From Pontederia crassipes (Eukaryota > Streptophyta > Magnoliopsida > Commelinales > Pontederiaceae), in assembly GCA_030549335.1 (NCBI GenBank), contig CM060198.1, positions 45,349,353-45,413,352 on the forward strand: a stretch of 64,000 nt of DNA, given 5' to 3'. This document shows positions 36,612 through 48,239 of this stretch, piece by piece. Position 1 is the first letter of the stretch. Each line of letters begins with the position of its first letter. Made by a program: the position numbers and the translations under genes. The notes beneath the pieces were generated by a model. That model searched no databases and was not told where the DNA came from. It was given only the letters and a program-made list of their open reading frames with translations.

Positions 36612-36822
36612 GAACCTCTGATATGCCACCAGACATATCACTTCCAAAGGCAATGCCTGCTCCTGCTTTTGTTTCTCCAGTGATTCGGTGAATGCTAATA
36701 TTGGTACTTGGGTGAGTGAACGAAATGCCATATTCATCACATCCACTTTTAATGGCAATGAGATCATCGCCAGTCCTGACATACCAATCTTCTATGCACA
36801 CATTGCTTGAGGAATTTGGATA
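36612..36822 (-). pseudogene. Captured GH28 (polygalacturonase-like) exon fragment
   Basis: About 70 codons on the minus strand read NSSSNVCIEDWYVRTGDDL, then IAIKSGCDEYGISF, PSTNISIHRITG, and AGAGIAFGSDMSGGISEV. This follows the core of plant family-28 glycosyl hydrolases (pectin-degrading, cell wall), including the GDD acid pair. Only a middle piece is present, ending abruptly at about 36612 in repetitive AATTCGACAATT text. The rest of the gene is absent, so there is no enzyme. Such a piece inside a MULE is the Pack-MULE type of gene capture. Confidence 0.75.
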
Positions 36823-37566
36823 TATTCAGAAAAAAGCTGAAACACTTATCACAGCACACCAGTAGAGAAAGCACTAAAAGAGATAACATAGTTAACAATG
36901 TAAAGATAAAGATAACATAATCTGTTTGCCAACAGTATTCCAGTGTGAAACATAAAGATAACATTGTCGGTTTATATGCACTAAGCTGTTTGCCAACAGT
37001 ATTCCAGTGTGAAACATAAAGATAACATAAAAGACAACAACTAGGTAGACAACATGTTTGATTCTGCAGTGACAACATAAAGCTCCAGTGATTTGTAATA
37101 TCTCTTCAGCATGTTTGATTCTACAACTCCAATGTTCTCATTGGACACCACCAATTGCAGCCAACACGCCCCTGAAAAGAGATAACATAGTTAACAATGT
37201 AAAACACAACATGAGAAGAAAACAAATAACAAAGGATAATCTGAATATGAACTTTATAAAGATCAAGATAGTTCATTTATGTATAGTAATCAATGTTTAG
37301 TGTGTTAACAAATAAAACATAAAGCATGTTCTTTAATTATAAACATCAATAACTATAACATAACATAGGTGACATGTCTACAAAAGAGATTATATAAACA
37401 ATAACAAAGGAGAATTTGAGTATGAACTTTATAAAGATCAAGATAGTTCATTTATGTATAGTAATATAGACATGACAATCATGCTAATTAGGAAACTTAG
37501 TAGAAGAAAAAAAAGGAGAAAATAATGAACAATGTAAAACACAATATAATTAATGTCAATGCTTGA
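36823..37566. other. MULE interior without recognised gene
   Basis: It contains a duplicated segment of about 65 bp (ACAGTATTCCAGTGTGAAAC at about 36930 and 36995) and duplicated phrases such as AACTTTATAAAGATCAAGAT (about 37250 and 37425). A piece at 37095-37180 could be a second captured fragment, but I cannot identify it. Confidence 0.4.
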
Positions 37567-40073
37567 TTATTCATCATCTTCAGATGACATGACTTCATCT
37601 AATTCATCATCACCATCATCCTCCATCATTTTGCCTTTTCCTTTCCTTTTCTTTTCTTCTTTTGCCTAGTAACACAACCAGCATGTTTTAATAAACTGTT
37701 AAAAAATAACACGACCAAACACATAAAGTGTAAATGACATATAAAATTACCTTAGCTACCGGACACGTACTCCTATAATGACCACGATTGCCGCACTCTC
37801 CACATATCCTCCTCTTAATCTCAAGTTGTGACATGGAAATTTCGATACCCGATTTTATTCTTGTGTCATTAATCATAACTTGTATTTCATAAGTAGGGTC
37901 ATTAATCATAACTTGTATTTCAGTGGGCCTTTTTGTCAAAGTTGCATATGGCAACATATTCTGATCTTAATCACCACTTTTGAAATCTTCAAACTTTTGA
38001 AGAACTTTATTGACAACTTTCAAACCGAAGTCAAGATGATCATCCGAGCGCAAACCAAAATTATTAACCTTCCAAATATTTCTTCTCTAAGTCCATCTCT
38101 TTAGAGTACTAATAGACTGTTCACCACATGTGTGCTCCTGAACTAAGCGTGCTTTTAAGTATCGAGCATCAATGGTCCAACGATGATGAATATATTTTTT
38201 TTGAAAGAGTTGTTATACCTTTCTTATTGAGGATATTTAACGCATGGGTGCAAAGTATTCCCTCTTGTTCAAATTTCTTACAAGAACATTTTACAAAAAT
38301 TTCCTCGTGTGTACTATATTCAGCAATGTAGCTTTGCTCGTCATTCCCCATCACCACAGAGTAGAGTACTTGATTAGCATCTTTTGATATTCTTTGAGCT
38401 CGATAATCATTGATAGCCTTGAACTCCTTCTGGAATGAAGAAAAAATCTTTTGAGTATACACCTTTATTGCATGTGCTTCCAGTGAATTTTTAGAACTTA
38501 AAGAAGGTGTAGAATGTAGGTTTTTAAAATCCTCTCGTTCTTCTGCTTTCGACGACACTGAATGGCTCTATCATATTGCACGACAAACTCGGTTAAAGAT
38601 GTTTGAGAGTTAACAAAGCAATCAAAAAAGAAATTAATAGTCTCATATCTTTGTGATGATGACATTCTAACACAAAATACATCACTAAAATAAATCGGCA
38701 CCCAAAAATGATGTTTACAAAACATAGTTTCTGTCCAATGTCCATCTGGAATGTCATATGTTTCCTTCAAAGAAAGCCATTTTTCCTCACAATCTATAAT
38801 GCTCTTTGACTCATATATCCACTTCTTAAAATCCTTCATAAAGTTGCCTTTCATATTGTCCAATTTACGAGTATTAATGACTGCATTCTTCAAAATATGC
38901 CAAATGCAAAAGCGGTGTCTTGTGTTACAAAAGACTTTACTTATAGCATTTCCCATAGCGATATCTTGATCAGTGATAATGCATACATGTTCTTTTCCTC
39001 TCATGCAATCTAACCAAGTTTGGAACAACCAAATAAATGTTTCTTCTATTTCATACGCAAGAAAGGCACATCCAAATAGGATAGACTGCATATGATGATT
39101 CACCCTTGTGAAGAGTGCAAATGGCGTGCAAAATTTGTTAGTTCTATAAGTTGTGTAAAAAATAACAATGTCTCCAAAGGTTGCATAATTATCTCTTGAC
39201 CTATTATTTGCCCAAAATACATTTCTTGTAGTGTTATTTTCATCCACAACCATTTCGAAACAAAAACCAACATCTTCGTATTTTTTTTGCTTGAAATAAG
39301 AAATAACTCTCATGCATTCTTTGCCAACATTGTTTTGTCTACTTGCAATCAAATGATTTATGCAATTCTGTGTAGTAATTGATGGAACGCCCGAGAAATT
39401 AAGAACTTTTGCAATATGAAAAGGGTCCATTCCAGCACCACGAAATTGTGTAATGAGATCTTTAGAAGTATCACATAAGTTGCTATGTGATCTCAATCTT
39501 ACAACCTTCGTGGGGGTGTCTAATAAATGATTATGCTCTTCTCGAAACCTTTTTACAATCCACCTATTGTCCATCATTTCACCGATAAAAATATGAGCTT
39601 CACAACCAGTCCTTTGTTCCTTCCTTCGTTTCACGTCATCTCCATCATTTCGTTTGAGGTCTTTATGACCTTCTTTAGAGCATACAAATACCCCGCTTGC
39701 ATATTTTCTCCTTTGACCATCGGGCTTATGGTAAGCATGCTTTCTAATAGAAAAACCAATTGTTCTTGCATATAAGTTGTAATATCCATAGGCTTGGTCA
39801 TCGGAATCGAAAATCATCCCAACAGAAGGCTTACCATCACTAGCTTGACTTATGTTTTCTATGTTTTCACAATCATTATCACTGTACACACATCAAAACA
39901 AAATCTATTTTAAGAATGCTAAGCAAAGAATAAGCATCACATGTGACGAAAAATCACCTTGTTAGTCGAGGACTACTTAGGTTGGATACAAAAAATGAAT
40001 GTTCAGAAATCGCCATAGATGTGAACATGTCGTCATGGTTCTCGGCAACAAGCGGTTCATCCTCACTCATCAT
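37567..40073 (-). pseudogene. FAR1-type MULE transposase, decayed
   Basis: The likely start is 40073 (MMSEDEPLV). Exon 1 is 40073-39958. Exon 2 starts at 39881 with the frame kept across a GT-AG intron. A last intron at 37750-37666 leads to exon 3 (37665-37567) with a basic then acidic tail. Domains: FAR1 DNA-binding region about residues 62-158 (CEAHI, EEHNH), then the MULE transposase domain with VFWANNRSR, FGDIVIF, VNHHMQSILFGCAFL, ITDQD, RHRFCIWH and RYETINFFFDCFV. After it come a SWIM finger (CSC..CTHAL, about 38270) and a CCHC knuckle (CGECGNRGHYRSTC, about 37790). Lesions: the first catalytic Asp is Tyr (FYTTY, codon 39157-39155), a one-base loss near 38547, a shift at a T8 run near 38195, and stops near 38100 and 37965. 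It would have cut and pasted its own element, and is now dead. Confidence 0.88.
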
Positions 40074-40189
40074 TTTCCACGATAACCTATGACCAATGCA
40101 GTGATTTATAAGGCCTACATCATTCAATTTGAACCGAAAAATGTAACTATGTAAGGTAAAAAAAATGTCGGCAATTGAAGAATTACTTC

Positions 40190-40500
40190 AAGAGGAGGAC
40201 TACAGTCGCCGTATGAGCCCTAGCGGCCCGCGGTGAGGAGGAGGAAGCTGACTGATGTATGTGCCCTAGCGGCCGACGAAGACGAGGAGGAAGTCGGCCG
40301 TCGTATGTGCCCTAGCGGTTCGCGGAGAGGAGGAGGAGGAGGGCAGCCGCCGTATGTGCCCTAGCAGTTCGCGGAGAGGAGGAGGAGGAGGGCAGCTGCC
40401 GAGGAGCGGAGAAGAGGAGAGCAGCCGCCGTAGGTGCCCTAGCGGCTCGTGGAGAAGAGGGGAGCAGCCACCGTACGTGCCCTAGTGACTCGCGGAGAGG
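40190..40500 (-). repeat. MULE right subterminal GC-rich tandem array
   Basis: Six imperfect units carry GTGCCCTAGCGG followed by CGCGGAGAGGAGGAGGAGG, at about 40218, 40261, 40309, 40357, 40433 and 40479. This is the reverse complement of the left array theme, so the arrays extend the inverted symmetry of the element. Confidence 0.8.
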
Positions 40501-40645
40501 ATGAGAAGGCCATCATTTGTCCTACCGATGAGGATCTTGATGCCCCAATGGAGAAGTCGCGTGGAGAGGGGATCTCGAACGCAAGCCAGGGGAGAAGTCA
40601 CGTGGAGAGGGGAGCCAGGGGAGAAGTCGAATCGTGCGAACCGGT

Positions 40646-40782
40646 GGGGAGAAGTCGAATCGCGCGAACCGGACGACGACGAATCGTGTGAATGCTTTCA
40701 TCACCGTCCGTGCGCGCATACATGGAACCTACGGTAGGATTTTAGTGGGCGTAGGGTGCTTGGTAGCACCCTAATATTACTC
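40646..40782 (-). repeat. MULE right terminal inverted repeat
   Basis: Inverted partner of 34659-34806. It carries a shorter terminal hairpin, GGGTGCT-TGGT-AGCACCC (about 40754-40771). Confidence 0.9.
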
Positions 40783-40926
40783 ATATTACAATAGTCATTT
40801 TAACTTATTTTATTTTTTATTAATTTATATTATTCATTTTGACCATTTGATTAGACCCGATCCAATCGATCTGACCTAATCCGTTAGACAATCTGGGTCG
40901 ATGGTCGGGTGAGTCTTACAACATTG

Positions 40927-41982
40927 TCTACGGAGGTTAATCCGCAATATTAAATGATTATCAAACTATCAATTTATTTTTCCTAAAATAGAATACATCT
41001 TAATCTTATACGGATGCAATGTATTCTTCATCTTAATGCACCAATCAATCACTTAATTCTCGACATCACCTTAAAATGGAAACAAATATCTTGACATGGA
41101 ATCATACGAACAACTACAAATAGAGCCCCCTCCCGCAAGCACAAGGCTTTTCTGCCTGACGATCTCCGAACGAACGAAGGCGAGGGATCAAGAGGTGAAC
41201 ATGTTGACGGAGAACTTTTTGTAATTGCCGCGAGTTGCTTGGAGTCGAGGTAACTTTTCATTTATTTTGATTTCCCTTTTTATGTTTTTATATATTTTTT
41301 CTTTGGTTGAAGGAGAAGTGTTCAATCTTTTTTCTTTGGTTCCTCGTTTCATACTATTTCTCGCCTAATTTTTGGACCGGATTGCTAGTAGCTTTTGTAT
41401 ATGGTTAATTATTTTCTTTAAAGAATGCAAATTTGAGATCAGATTGTACTTCCGCCACATAGTATGAATGAGTCTAGTTAATCAAATTCAAGAGCAATTT
41501 GTTTGATCTCTAAATAAAAAAATAGATTTAATCCTCTTGTATATATCTGTACATACACAATGCGATTTTCTTTTTTATATCCGATTATCTTTTTTCATAT
41601 TATAACATTCAATTGAACTGATTTTAGTAATGGATAGTTGCAAATTAAGCCGTTTTCAAGGGGAAAACTACCGTAACAAATTTAACATTAGGTACAAAAA
41701 TAATTCAAGAACTTTTTTTTTGAAATTGCAGCATAAATAATACAAATCTACTTCAACTCCTTATTAGAAATATATTTAAAGACGATGGTTTATTTCCTTT
41801 CATCTCAGAAAATATTAAATATAATATCTACTTAATTATTACCAACAAGAAAGATCTATTGCTTACATAATTTCTATTTCATATTTTCCTTACTCATGAA
41901 TCAGTTATAAAAATGAATGAATCCCTATATTTTCTTCTTTTTGCAAAAAGTTTCCAAATTGCGGAATGATGGACCCATGCAG
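40927..41982 (+). other. AT-rich DNA, possible 5' part of the MYB pseudogene
   Basis: Bases 41100-41260 are GC-richer. They include a possible TATA-like ACAAATAGA at about 41115 and a candidate splice donor GAG|GTAACTTTT near 41250. This could be an old first exon of the MYB copy that starts at 41983, but no protein motif supports it. Confidence 0.25.
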
Positions 41983-42401
41983 GAAAATCATGGACAAAAG
42001 AACACGCGAGGTTTCTGGAGGGTCTCAGGCAGTTAGGTAAAGGGGGACTGGAAGGGCATATCAGTCAGGTTTGTAAAGTCCAAAAGTGCAACGCAAGTCG
42101 CAAGCCACGCTCAAAAGTATCTTATCAGACAGAATAACCAGAGCAACTGGAAGAAAAGGTCTAGGTACGATGCAATGCCCAGTAATGAGACACAGCCGCT
42201 TCGATCGCTCAAAGTACTGGAAAACAAGTTCAAGAAAATCAGAATGCCAATCCTACAAATTCAACTAGTCAACTGGTTCTTGAAAAGAGCAGTTCAAACC
42301 CTTCGCAGGATGTTGCTTCAACAAGTAACCAGTCCAGCTCACCTCCAGAGGAACAATGTGATGGAGAGCTCAAACTTGGACCAAGTAGGCAGAAATGCTA
42401 G
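41983..42401 (+). pseudogene. SHAQKYF-class MYB-related transcription factor, frameshifted
   Basis: After a likely splice acceptor (CATGCAG, ending 41982) the DNA reads SWTKEHARFLEGLRQLGKG. One extra G in the run at 42042-42046 breaks the frame, which continues as DWKGISVRFVKSKSATQVASHAQKYL. This is one MYB repeat ending in the SHAQKY box (42103-42120) of the plant 1R-MYB/CCA1-like class, which binds promoters in the nucleus. A second shift lies near 42190. The tail then reads on to the stop at 42399, rich in Ser/Asn/Gln, with GELKLGPSRQKC at the end. A related copy at 63839 has LELRLG there, an EAR-type repressor motif. Only this exon is visible, and with two frameshifts it is a pseudogene. 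Confidence 0.8.
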
Positions 42402-44145
42402 AGAAAATAATCTTCAACAATTTCAGATTATCTCATTATCATGATCTTGTAGTAGCTAATATATGCATTAATAACACTTATTTTGCGTTAATTTCAGAAA
42501 ATAATCTTCAACAATTAATGGCGCAGGTCCTTCTTTGTCCTCCTTTTCTTTTACTAACATTTCGCTCAACATGTATGAAAATTTTATTTTAAAACAATTA
42601 GAATTTAATTCGATTTATGAAATCTATGCCTTCAAATAACGGTATAATGATAAAAGAATATTGCCTTATCTATTTATACATATCAATCTATGACATATAG
42701 TAAAAAATAAGATGTAGTTTAATATAATTTTTAAAATTTGTCTTTTGATTTAAGAACTATTTATACATATCAATTTATAAATTTATACATATCATATTAT
42801 TATATACTAGTCCTAAATCCTGTGCGATGCACGGATGGTGAATATTATAAAAATATCATAAAATTAAGATTAGTGTTTAAATGTGATAAATAAGTTAGTC
42901 TATTATGAAAATTTTAAAATTCAATTTAAATCTATCAAGACCCCCACTTCTTAAATTATTTTTTCTTAAATAATTAACTATTTTCCAAAAATATAATTAT
43001 AATTATCTTATGATTTGTAAATTTGTATTTCCTTTATAAGGAAATTGTAATTTTATTGGACTCAAATGGAATTCTTTGTTTTAAATTATTTTTAAATTTT
43101 GGAAATAAGGAATATCATCTAAAAATGAAATAGTTGTACATTAACTTTTAGAAAGAAAAGATTATATAATTAATCATACTCAAATTGATAAAAAAAGGAA
43201 AAACTAATCTTAATTTGACTTAGTTTGAATTATTTATTTTAAACTATTTTTAGATTTTGAAAATAACATGTTCTCTTTTAAAACAATATTTTTTTATCTG
43301 TACATTATTCTTAGAAAGGAAATATTATTTATTTCAATTATAACTAAAGAATCTGCTTATAATAAAAATATACTCATAATTTAATCTTCTTTTATTTTTG
43401 TTACCTTATATAACAAACTAATATAAGATAATTCTTATTTTATTTTAACATACTCAATTTGATAAAAAAAGAATGATTAATCTTAATTTGACTCTAATTG
43501 AATTATTATTTTGTATTATGTTTTAATTCCTAAAGTAACAAATTATTTTTAAAGTTGAAATTATTATTTACTTAGTTATTGTCTTTTAAAAATAAAATAT
43601 TATTTATTTTAAACATATTTGAATTGATAAAGAATTATTAATTTTACTTCCAAAAATAGCCAATTATCTTTTAAAAAGAAATTAGGATATATTATTTATT
43701 TAATCATGAAAATAATATGTTATTTTTCAGAATGGACACATTATTTATTTTATTATAGTTTGTGCATAATTTTTTTATAAAGAAAAGATTATTTGTTTTA
43801 ATAATACTCCAATTGATAATCAAATTAGATTTACCTAACATTATTATAGGATATTTTTATTTTTTGTAAATAAATCTGAAAATAATAATAAATTATATTA
43901 GTAATTTAGACTGATATTTATAGGATATTTTTATTTTTTGTAAATAAATCTGAAAATAATAATAAATTATATTAGTAGTTTAGTCTGATAGAGAGAGATT
44001 ATGACTGGGTTTGTTATGAGAAAAAGAGATTATGATAGGGTTTGTTACCAACTTAGGAGAAGATTTTGTATTAATTTAATCATTGACGCGTGCCGCAGGG
44101 CATCATCCATGTAGAGTCCCTCCAGGCGGTGACAGAAGCAAAAAC

Positions 44146-44179
<34 letters not shown>

Positions 44180-44187
44180 GGGAGCGT
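42402..44187. other. AT-rich DNA, nothing recognised
   Basis: Strongly AT-rich. It includes a 74-bp tandem duplication (43845-43992) and an A/AAAAG run at 44137-44182 just before the CACTA element. Confidence 0.55.
43845..43992. repeat. Two tandem copies of a 74-bp unit
   Basis: The unit starting TATAGGATATTTTTATTTT at 43845 returns at 43919 with nearly identical sequence. Confidence 0.9.
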
Positions 44188-46536
44188 CACTACAAGAAAA
44201 TAGTTCATTTGCGGCGAATATTTTTCAAAGGATATGAATCCTTCGCAATTTTTGACGGCCGTTGCGACGGATAAGAAAATTCTTTCGAATTATCGACGGC
44301 CAAAATGTACTTCATTACTACGGATGGAAAAACTCCGTCGATAAATTACTGACGGGTATAGCCTTCGGAATTACCGATGGATCTGTATCGTTCAGTAATT
44401 CCGAAGGCTAGACCCTTCGGTAAGTATATTTATAACAATATATATGTAATATAATATAAGTATATATTCAATATTTTATTATTAAATTATTATTTTATTT
44501 ACTGAAGGATAGTGCATTCGAAATTACTGAAGGTTTTAGTATCCGTCAATAATTGCGAAGGACATATCTGCCGGTAATTAAAATAGTATAATTTATTATC
44601 AATATTTATATATATAATATTGTTATTATACATTATTTATAGTATATGTATTGATATTAATCATATGTATTCATTTATATGATTATAAACTTTAGTAATA
44701 TAATATTATATTAGAAATAGTATCATTAAAAATGAAAGAGAGATATATATTACATTATAGACATTAATCATATATTATTATTTTATTTACTGAAGGATAA
44801 TGCCTTCGAAATTACTCAAGGATGTTACGCATTGGTAATTACCAAAGGATAATCCCATCAAATTTACTGAAGGATTTAACATCCGTCAGTAATTTCGAAG
44901 GACGTTACCTGTCGGTAACATTGTTATTAAACATTAATAATAGTATACTACATACATTAATATATATTTATAACATACTATAATACATATTTCTCTTTTT
45001 ACATTTACTTAAGTATTTTCTTGATGCATTAATAAAATAACATATGAAATAAGTTATCATTATTTTTCATTTTTCTCATAATTATTTTTAATATTTTATC
45101 TTTTTACTTATTTTCCTTTTAATTTATTTTTGATTTAAAATAGATAAGATTTAATAAAATTAAAATAGTTAACTTCCTATTCAAGATATAACTAATTTTA
45201 ACCGTTAATAATAATATTATATATATAAATGTATAATAAATTATTATGTTAATTATCGACCATTTTCCCTTCGCAATTAGCGAGGGATATGTTTCCGTCA
45301 GTAATTTTGAAGGAATTATCCGTCAATAATTAAAATAATAATTTATAATTAATTATTATTATATATAAACTATAATAATAAAGTATTACTTTAATTACTG
45401 AGGGATGTTTCTTTCGAAATTATTGATGGAAATAATATCCGTCGGTATTATCGAAGGATGAATCCGTCGCTAACTTCAATTTATTCCCGCCCAACTTTCC
45501 CTCCTTCCCGCTTGTTTCCCACTCCCCTTCCTCCCTATATATTTCTCTCATTCTCCATCTCTCACCTGCTATCTCTCTCTCCTCCTCTCCTTCTCCCCTT
45601 GCCCATGGCTCCGGCGATGGCGATCTCCCATAGGCGGCTGGATCCGGCCGATTCGGCGCGTAGGTGGCCGATCCAGCGTATCCGGCCGCAAGCGTGTCCG
45701 ATCGGTCGCCAGCGGCCAGATCCGGCTGCCTGCGTGCCCGATCCGCCGCCAGCGTACCTGATCCGGCCGCCAGCACGTCGGATCGTCCGCCAGCGACCAG
45801 ACCCGACCGCCAATGGTCAGATCTGGCCGCCTACGCGTCCGATTGGGGCGCTCGACGTCGTTCACGGCCATGGCCGCCATCCTGGGTCGGACGGACGCTT
45901 CCCCATCCCCCCCTCCCTCTCCCTCTCTCTATCTCGATTCCGGCCGCTGTTGCGGTCGGCGCTGGCCACCGATCCGGCAGCAAGCGGTCTACTTTTTAGT
46001 ATTTTTAAAGTCATTCTGACGGATGTATCCATCTCAACTCTGCCGGTAGCTGCGACAGGTGTCCCCCGTCGTAGGCTTTGGCGAATCGCACCCGCCGATG
46101 CCTTCGATGGGTTTGCACCCGTCAAAGGCTTCGACGGGCGATGCCCGTCGAAAGTTTCGACGGTAGAACACCCGTCGGAACTATCGACGGGTGCTCCCAT
46201 CCAAATCCGTCGAAACCTGTGAAGGATCGTCCGCCGTGGGCAGTCCGGTTGGGAGCTTCCGACGGTCAAATTCGTCGGAATTTGAGAAGGAGGACCTTCC
46301 CTTCCATATGTTATACAGATTACAACCTTCGAAATTTTTTACGGCAAAACATCAGTCGTAATCATCCTTCGAAACATGCGAAGGGATAGTTGAGGACCGT
46401 CGATTATTTTTTCCAACTTAAAAATTTCTAACAATCTATTATCTGTCGGAAAATCCATCGCAAAGGTATATTTTCGACAGATTTCGAAAATTTGCGACGG
46501 AAATATCCATCGCAAAATCGTTAAATTCTTGTAGTG
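44188..46536. mobile_element. Non-autonomous CACTA (En/Spm) element, 2,349 bp
   Basis: The left end is CACTACAAGAAAATAG at 44188. The complement of the right end (46536) is CACTACAAGAATTTAACG, so the inverted repeat is 11 bp. The flanking triplets are CGT and TGT, a 3-bp duplication with one difference. Both sides carry many subterminal words such as TGCGACGGA and TTCCGAAGG. The interior at 45480-46290 is GC-rich with repeats of GATCCGGCCGCC. The long open frames there, on both strands, lack domains and look like products of composition. No transposase is present. Confidence 0.85.
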
Positions 46537-47253
46537 TGTGCTCTCAACCGCCTACAATTAGAGACGATAGGCACTGAGGCGTATCATGGTCATTAAATCT
46601 TTAACGAAATAATAAGTAATATTATATTAATCCTTTAGTAAAATTATTTTATATTTACTAAATAATTTATTTTATAAGAGAAATGTGTGAGATAAAAGAA
46701 AAAGAAAAAAGTTAAACCAAAAACAAAAAATGTCACATTGACAAAAGATGTTGGTTCCAACGCCCCGGTTCCTGGTGGAATCGTAACCAAATCATGTCCA
46801 GTCCGCGGTTCCACTAGAACTGTGATTTCTCTAACTGCATTTGGGGACCAAATTGGAACCAGACTGTAATTCCAACTTGGTTCTCTTTCTAAACGCGACC
46901 AATATGCACTAATACAACTCCTAGTTAAGCATACTAATCAAGTAATCAAGGACTTCAAGATTAATGAACTTTTGGTGTTTCCTATATGAGTGAGTCTAAT
47001 TAGGAGGTCTTTATATTTGTTCATCTCAATCACTCTTTCCTTAAGTGTTGTTGTACTATTTATCATCTCATAAATTATTGGAACCATCCTTTTTCATTCA
47101 CAGTATATATTTATGTCAACTAATTGAGTTATAAGCACAAGGTCAATACAATCCTTAATCATCCGTTACTATAAATGCCATGATCAGTGTTGATTTTTGT
47201 TAAGAAGAGCAGCAAACCAAGGGTCCACAGAACATTTTCACTGTAGATCTATC
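46537..47253. other. Non-coding DNA between transposons
   Basis: Nothing recognised. Confidence 0.5.
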
Positions 47254-47369
47254 GGATAAATTACACGGATCGTCCTCTAACTTTGGGTGCGGTAACAACT
47301 CGGTACCCTAGCACCAATTTGTAACAAGAATATCCTCAACCTTTAATTTTTTTACACGCTTGGTCCTAC

Positions 47370-48166
47370 ATTTTCCGCCACATTTTTCTCTCACTCCCTA
47401 TGTATCTCTCTCTCCCCTCTCTCTTTCCATCTCACGTCTCTCTTTTCTTCCTAGTTCCTCCTCTTTTTCTCACCCTCTCCCCTCTCTCTCTTTCCATCTC
47501 ACATTTCTCTCCTCTCTCTCCCTCCTCCTCTCTCTTCCTAGACTCCGGCGACCACCTTTGATGGCTCCGACGACCATCTCCAGCGGCCTCTCCCTTTGTC
47601 GACTCCGGTCGCCCGCAGCTGCATCATGGCGGGATCCTTCCGCGGCCGGCCGATCTGGCCGCCTGCAGCGGATCCTGCCTCTGCGCGGCAAGTCTGGCAG
47701 CCCACAGCCGGATCCCGCCTGCAGGTCTGGCAGCGGATCCTGCCTCTGCGCGGGTGGGAGATCTGGCTGCCCGCGGCCTGGTTTCGCCTGCGCGCCCCAC
47801 CCACGGCCAGATCCTGCCTGCAGGCGGCCCGATCAGGTTGCGACCAGGCGGGCCGATGGATTGGTGCGTGCGGCCGGTCTGGCTACGGGAGAGGTTTTTT
47901 TTAATGTTTGAAATAAAGTTTTCGATGGTCACAACCATTGGAAAATCATGTATTCATAGGAACTTTCCACGGTTTTGTCCATGGGAAAAATTTTTCTCAT
48001 AACTTGGGCCGTGGTAACTTCCGATGGCTGTGATGAAACCGTCGACAAATGTTTCCGATGTGTAATTTTTCGACGGTTCTCTTTCGTCGGAAAATCCATC
48101 GCAAATTGAACTTTATGATGGATTTTTAACAATTTCCGACGGAACTTTGCAATTTTTCTTGTAGTG
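47370..48166 (+). mobile_element. CACTA element 3' fragment
   Basis: TTCTTGTAGTG ends at 48166. Before it lie subterminal words like those of the element at 44188 (GACGG, CCGTCGG, CATCGCAAA) and a CT-rich then GC-rich block with repeats of GGATCCTGCC. No left end was seen, so the fragment is truncated or captured inside the surrounding TIR element. Confidence 0.6.
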
Positions 48167-48239
48167 TGATTATATTGCTAATGTGGGACAATAAAAAATA
48201 ATAAAAAATATTTAAAAATTAATAAAAATAAATAAATGT

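Larger units (their letters stand above)
34659..40782. mobile_element. Mutator-like element (MULE), 6,124 bp, with cargo genes
   Basis: The 9-bp duplication ATATTACAA at 34650-34658 and 40783-40791 is perfect, the Mutator signature. Long terminal inverted repeats start GAGTAATATTAGGGTGCTAC at both ends and run about 148 bp (left) and 137 bp (right). The interior holds, left to right: a GC-rich tandem array, a GRF zinc-finger gene on plus, a GH28 fragment on minus, a FAR1-type transposase on minus, and a second GC-rich tandem array inverted relative to the first. The transposase is broken, so the element is probably immobile now unless supplied in trans. Confidence 0.92.
34224..40926. mobile_element. 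Short hAT-like element, split by a MULE
   Basis: The left end CAGTGTTGTAAGACTCGACC (34224) and the complement of the right end (40926, CAATGTTGTAAGACTCACCC) form inverted repeats of the CA(A/G)TGTTG hAT type. The flanking 8-mers TCTATAGG and TCTACGGA match at 5 of 8 positions, a possible worn duplication. Without the MULE the element is about 570 bp with no coding capacity. Confidence 0.55.

Noticed and set aside
45458-46222. 254-codon open frame in the CACTA interior
   Set aside because: Pro/Arg-rich text from repeats of GATCCGGCCGCC, with equally long frames on the other strand and no domain. It is treated as non-coding element DNA.
47360-47911. 183-codon Ser/Leu/Arg-rich open frame
   Set aside because: It translates a CT-rich stretch followed by GC-rich repeats inside a CACTA fragment, with no conserved motif.
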